NCBI GenBank assembly: GCA_051001995.1
Contig: JBPCMT010000063.1
Coordinates: forward strand, 1 to 8,717
Reading direction: 5' to 3'
From: CAWEHQ01 sp051001995
GTDB taxonomy: Bacteria > Actinomycetota > Thermoleophilia > Solirubrobacterales > Thermoleophilaceae
Length of the DNA stretch: 8,717 nucleotides
The notes under the pieces were generated by a model. It did not search any database. It was not told where the DNA came from and saw nothing but the letters and a program-made list of their open reading frames with translations. The position numbers were made by a program, and so were the translations under genes. This document shows, in pieces, positions 5,326 to 8,717 of this stretch (positions are counted from its first letter, which is position 1; each line of letters begins with the position of its first letter).

Positions 5326-6747
5326 GTGTCCCGTCCCGCCGGCCGCGCCGTCGCGATCTTCGTCGCGCTGCTGGCGCTCTACGCGTCGACGCTGGGCCTC
5401 GACGCCTTCGGTGCGTCCGACTACGGCGGCGACGAGCCCCACTACCTGCTGGCCGCGGGCTCGCTGGTCGAGGACGGCGACCTCGACGTGCTCGACGACC
5501 ACGCCGCGCGCGAGTACGCCGGCTTCTACCCCTACGACCTCGACATGCACGGCGCCCCGCGCGACGGGGCTCTGCACGAGCCGCACGGCGCCGGGTTCCC
5601 GACCCTGATCGCGCCGGCGCTCGTGCTCGGGGGGCCGGTCGCGGTGGAGCTCTTCCTGGCGATGATCGCGGCCGTGTGTGGCGCGCTGGCCTACCTGCTC
5701 GCGCGCCGGCTTGTCGCGGATCGGTGGGCGTTGCTCGCGGCGCTCGCGGTCGGCGTGTCGCCGCCGTTGCTCGCCTACGGCACGGCCGTCTATCCGGAGC
5801 TCGCGGCGGGCGCCGCCCTGGCCGGGGCGGCGCTGCTGGCGCTGCGGCTCGCGGAGCGGCCGCCATCGTGGGCCGCGGGGCTCGGATGCGCGGCGCTGCT
5901 CGGGGCTTTGCCCTGGCTCGGGACGAAGTTCGCGCCGGCCGGGCTCGTGATCGGCGTCTTCGCCGTCCGCGCCGTGCGGGCCGGCGGGCGACGCGCGGTC
6001 GCGATCGCCGGGGTGGGGCTGGTGGCGATGAGCGCGATTGCCTACGTGCTGGTGAACCAGGCGCTGTACGGCGGTCCCACTCCCTACGCGGCTGACTTCG
6101 AGGGCGAGACGGCGACCGACGCGTCGTTCCCGCTCGGCTACCTGGAACGCGCCTACCGGCTGGTGGCCCTGGTCTTGGACCGCGACTACGGGCTGCTGCG
6201 CTGGGCGCCGGTGTTCGCGCTCGCGCTGGCCGGGGCGTGGCTGGCGTACCGGGCGCTTGCCCGGGAAGGCGGCGACCAGCTCGCGGCGGCGCCCGACAAG
6301 CAAGCCCGCCGGACCCTGCTGCTCTGCGGCGCCGCGGCGCTTGCGCAGCTCCTCGTCGCCGCGTTCCTCGCGCCGACGATGTACGGCTTCTGGTTCCCGG
6401 CGCGCCACCTGCTCGCCGGCATGCCGCTCGCCGTGCCGCTGGTGGCGTACGGGCTGGTGCGCCTCCCGCGCACCGGACTGGCGCTGGCGGCGGTCGGCGT
6501 GGCGGCGTCGGTCTGGGTCTGGCTCGACGTCCGCCTCGGCGGAGCGTCACTCGCCATCGACCGCCCCGACGCGCCGTGGGGGCCGCTCGAGGTCGTCTTC
6601 CCCTTCTACGGTGACTCGGCGCTGCCGTACGCGCTGACGGGGGGCGTCGCGGCGCTGCTCGCGCTGGCGTTCTTCGAACGCGCCCGGACCGCTGCACGCC
6701 ACGCGGCCCATACCGCCGGCGCCACCCGCCGTAGGTACTCGGGGTAG
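5326..6747 (+). CDS. GT-C family membrane glycosyltransferase
   Basis: A 473-residue polytopic membrane protein from GTG 5326 with roughly ten or more hydrophobic segments. After the first helix (about 8-24) the outer loop carries GGDEPHYLLAAGSLVEDGDL (34-53). Asp36-Glu37 is the acidic pair typical of GT-C enzymes (GT39/ArnT-like) that take sugar from a polyprenyl-phosphate donor. Later, YGTAVYPELAAG (151-162) and FWFPARHLLAGMPLAVPL (355-372) resemble conserved loop and helix positions of such enzymes. The acceptor and sugar are unknown. No Shine-Dalgarno is evident; the gene lies 11 bp behind the acyl-CoA dehydrogenase and is probably expressed by read-through. Its last 46 codons overlap the 3' end of the opposing phosphodiesterase-GT2 gene by 142 bp. 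The final helix (about 434-450) and basic tail lie in this overlap. The longer upstream extension of this frame inside the dehydrogenase gene is a shadow. Confidence 0.82.
   Translation: MSRPAGRAVAIFVALLALYASTLGLDAFGASDYGGDEPHYLLAAGSLVEDGDLDVLDDHAAREYAGFYPYDLDMHGAPRDGALHEPHGAGFPTLIAPALVLGGPVAVELFLAMIAAVCGALAYLLARRLVADRWALLAALAVGVSPPLLAYGTAVYPELAAGAALAGAALLALRLAERPPSWAAGLGCAALLGALPWLGTKFAPAGLVIGVFAVRAVRAGGRRAVAIAGVGLVAMSAIAYVLVNQALYGGPTPYAADFEGETATDASFPLGYLERAYRLVALVLDRDYGLLRWAPVFALALAGAWLAYRALAREGGDQLAAAPDKQARRTLLLCGAAALAQLLVAAFLAPTMYGFWFPARHLLAGMPLAVPLVAYGLVRLPRTGLALAAVGVAASVWVWLDVRLGGASLAIDRPDAPWGPLEVVFPFYGDSALPYALTGGVAALLALAFFERARTAARHAAHTAGATRRRYSG
6606..6747. other. 142-bp convergent coding overlap
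   Basis: The last 46 codons (before the stop) of the GT-C gene (+) and of the phosphodiesterase-GT2 gene (-) are the same DNA. In this phase the third codon positions of the two genes face each other, so both can keep G/C wobble bases. No terminator is visible between them. The overlap covers the last GT-C helix and the end of the GT2 domain plus its low-complexity tail. Confidence 0.7.
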
Positions 6748-8717
6748 CGGACGAACGAGCGCCCGGCGCCGCGGCGGCGATAGGAGATCGGCACCTCGAC
6801 CGCCACGATGCCGGCGCCCCACAGCGAGAGCGTCAGCACTTGCGCGTAGTTGTAGTCGTGGGCGATCTCGGCGGCGGCGAGCGCGCGACGGCCGAACGCG
6901 CGGTAGCCGGTCTGGGCATCCGAGACCACGCTCCCGATCAGCGTTCCCACGATCGCGCTCGCGCCCCGGTTCGACAGCGCGCGGTGCCAGCTCATCCCCT
7001 CGCGGCGGCCGAGGAAGCGCGAGCCGAGCACATACTCCGCACGCCCGCGTGCGATCGGGTCGAGCAGCCGCGCGAAATCGGCGGGGTCGTACTCGCCGTC
7101 GCCATCGAGGTAGACGGCCGCCGCGTAGCCGCGGTCGCGCGCGTGCTCGAGCCCGGTCCGTAGCGCCGCCCCCACTCCACAGGAGTGCTCGTGGGAGACG
7201 ACATCAGCGCCCGCCGCACGCGCCAGCTCCGGCGTTCGATCGCGGGAGCCGTCGTCGATCACCACTGCATCGACGGGTGCGCCGCATGCTTCGCTCGGCA
7301 GCCCTCCGACGACGTCGGCGATCGTCGCCTCCTCGTCGCGAGCTAGCACGATCGCCAAGACGCGATCGGCGGGCGAGGCCGCGATCGCCGGGTCGAGCGC
7401 CGGCACGAGCGGCCGCCCGCGCGCCGCCTCCGGCGCCTCGACGCCGAGCAGCGCGGCGATCGTCGGAGCGAGCTCGAGTACAGAGCGCGGCTCGTCGCTC
7501 ACGGCGCCGGGAGTCGCTCCCTCCCCCCACACCACGAACGGAACCGGCGACTCTCCCCAATCGAGGTGGCCGTGACCACCGATGCCGCGACCCTGGCCGT
7601 GGTCGGCCATGAGGACCACGGTCGCGTCGTCGAGCTTCCCGCGCTTGGCCAGCCATTCGAGGAACCCCCCCACGTGGCGGTCGGTGTCGGCGACCTGCGC
7701 CAGGTACTCGCGGCTGCGGGTGCCGCGGACGTGGCCGAGCTGGTCGGCGGCGAGCAGCTGGAGCACCAGCAGGTCGGGGTCTTCGTCCTCCACGACCTCA
7801 CGCGCCGCATGCACGAGCGAGCGGTCGATCTCCGCGGTCGGCTGGACCGAGGTCACCGAGCGAACGACCTCGGGCCCGAACGGATCGAGGAGGTGGGCGA
7901 TTCCCACGACGCGGCCGCGCTTTCCCGAGCGCCGCAGGACGTCGAAGATCGACTCGCTCCGCACGCCGAGGCGAGGCGCGAAGTTCGACCGCATGCCGTG
8001 CTCGGCCGGGCTGGCGCCGGTCAGCATCGACGAGAAGCAGACGACCGTCCGCGCCGGATAGGCGGGCTCCACGGCCAGGTACTCGGTGCCCTCTCGCGCC
8101 AGGCGGTCCATGACCGGTGCGTCCGCCTGCCAGAGCCGCTCGCGATTCAGCCCATCGACCACGATCACGTAGACGCGGCGGGCCAGCGCCGGGCCGGGCA
8201 CGGTGGGGGCCGAGCGGCGGGGGTAGGTCGGCAGGCGATCGCGCGCGAACGCGCGCCAGGCGAGCGCCCCGAGCGCCGCGACCAGGAGAGCCGTGGCCGC
8301 GACCTGTGCGAGCGAGCCGCCGGTCGGCTCCTCGGCCACGAGCGCTCCGGCGGCGAGCGCCATCACGAGCTTCGGAACCTGCTCCAGCGCGTTTCCGCTG
8401 GTCGGGTCCGAGTTCGTCAGGACCAGGCGCCAGAAGCGCAGGAAGTTGTTCCAGGGGGCGCCGGTCCTAAGGCGGTAGTAGAGCGTGCCCCAGAGGAAGA
8501 CGGTAAAGACCGCGTAGCCGGCGAGTGCGCCCGCGAGTAGCGCCGGCGCCCGCCACGGCTCGAGCAGCGGCACGGAAGCGACAAGTGCAAGCCACAGCAG
8601 GGCCCGGCCCCGCAGCGGGAAGGACCAGCCGGCGAGGACCAGCGCCAGCCCGACCGAGCCGACGATCGCAGCGAGCAGGCTGCCCTCCGGGGCCAGCCCC
8701 AGTGGCGCGGCGGCGAG
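6606..8717 (-). CDS. Membrane phosphodiesterase-GT2 glycosyltransferase fusion (5' end missing)
   Basis: The frame is open to the right edge, so the N-terminus is missing; 703 codons are visible. Numbering is from the in-frame GTG at 8571-8573 (48 more codons lie upstream). Hydrophobic segments occupy the upstream part and about 10-30, 66-80 and 89-108. Residues 132-395 form an alkaline-phosphatase-superfamily, type I phosphodiesterase-like domain: VYVIVVDG (Asp140), ARTVVCFSSMLTG (probable nucleophile Thr176), AADQLGH (Asp277, His281), MADHGQ (Asp324, His325), GGHGHLD (His334 or His336). Residues 404-625 form a GT2 domain of the polyprenyl-phosphate sugar synthase type: VIDDGS (438-443), YLDGDGEYDP (488-497), GSRF (517-520), SDAQTGYRAF (551-560), YRRRGAGRSF (598-607). 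No helix separates the domains. The tail (626-655) is low-complexity and antisense to the GT-C gene. Domains are confident; the joint function is inferred. Confidence 0.85.
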   Translation of the reverse strand, partial: LAAAPLGLAPEGSLLAAIVGSVGLALVLAGWSFPLRGRALLWLALVASVPLLEPWRAPALLAGALAGYAVFTVFLWGTLYYRLRTGAPWNNFLRFWRLVLTNSDPTSGNALEQVPKLVMALAAGALVAEEPTGGSLAQVAATALLVAALGALAWRAFARDRLPTYPRRSAPTVPGPALARRVYVIVVDGLNRERLWQADAPVMDRLAREGTEYLAVEPAYPARTVVCFSSMLTGASPAEHGMRSNFAPRLGVRSESIFDVLRRSGKRGRVVGIAHLLDPFGPEVVRSVTSVQPTAEIDRSLVHAAREVVEDEDPDLLVLQLLAADQLGHVRGTRSREYLAQVADTDRHVGGFLEWLAKRGKLDDATVVLMADHGQGRGIGGHGHLDWGESPVPFVVWGEGATPGAVSDEPRSVLELAPTIAALLGVEAPEAARGRPLVPALDPAIAASPADRVLAIVLARDEEATIADVVGGLPSEACGAPVDAVVIDDGSRDRTPELARAAGADVVSHEHSCGVGAALRTGLEHARDRGYAAAVYLDGDGEYDPADFARLLDPIARGRAEYVLGSRFLGRREGMSWHRALSNRGASAIVGTLIGSVVSDAQTGYRAFGRRALAAAEIAHDYNYAQVLTLSLWGAGIVAVEVPISYRRRGAGRSFVRYPEYLRRVAPAVWAAWRAAVRARSKNASASSAATPPVSAYGSAESP

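Noticed and set aside
4115..6697. 860-codon open frame on the minus strand antisense to the acyl-CoA dehydrogenase and GT-C genes
   Set aside because: It is an Arg/Pro/Ala-rich shadow of high-GC coding on the other strand, with no recognisable domain, and it conflicts with two well-supported genes.
7566..8540. 324-codon plus-strand frame opposite the phosphodiesterase-GT2 gene
   Set aside because: Antisense shadow; the minus strand carries the intact catalytic motifs.
1..8717. CRISPR arrays, tRNA/rRNA genes, transposases, att sites
   Set aside because: No regularly spaced repeats, no cloverleaf or rRNA-like sequence and no transposase or integrase motifs were seen on either strand.

Overview
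The window looks like chromosomal DNA of a high-GC actinobacterium. G/C-rich wobble positions, GTG/TTG starts, TANNNT -10 boxes set right against start codons (leaderless style) and Arg/Ala-rich proteins fit a soil Thermoleophilia/Solirubrobacterales-type lineage. That placement is inferred from style and gene content; there is no rRNA or marker gene to fix it. I see no tRNA, rRNA, CRISPR, IS element or integrase. No gene-free stretch exceeds 300 bases.

Region by region: (1) 1-197 is non-coding, with three consecutive inverted repeats, then a promoter and a strong ribosome binding site. (2) 198-652 (+) encodes a small exported cupredoxin-like protein. As written it is broken by an apparent one-base deletion near 318-321, and its lipobox Cys reads Tyr. 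(3) 642-1622 (-) encodes a protein with a TadE/Flp-pilin-like N-terminus joined to a VPS62-like domain; its 3' end overlaps the cupredoxin gene tail-to-tail. (4) 1755-2105 (+) encodes a small two-TM protein with an acidic linker and a WWPEFE motif. (5) 2128-4101 (-) is a GMC flavoprotein of the long-chain alcohol oxidase type with a fused N-terminal helical domain. (6) 4181-5314 (+) is an acyl-CoA dehydrogenase, divergent from the GMC gene across a 79-bp promoter region holding a dyad. (7) 5326-6747 (+) is a polytopic GT-C glycosyltransferase starting 11 bp after the dehydrogenase. (8) 6606-8717 (-), cut by the right edge, is a large protein made of membrane segments, an alkaline-phosphatase-superfamily phosphodiesterase domain and a GT2 polyprenyl-phosphate-sugar-synthase-like domain.

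Two functional themes stand out. The GMC oxidase and acyl-CoA dehydrogenase could act at successive stages of fatty alcohol/acyl oxidation, from one shared divergent control region. The GT-C enzyme and the phosphodiesterase-GT2 fusion form a plausible lipid-linked sugar module: GT2 would charge polyprenyl phosphate on the cytosolic face, and GT-C would use such a donor on the outer face. These last two genes converge and overlap by 142 bp. The phosphodiesterase-GT2 fusion and its puzzling topology are the most unusual content here.
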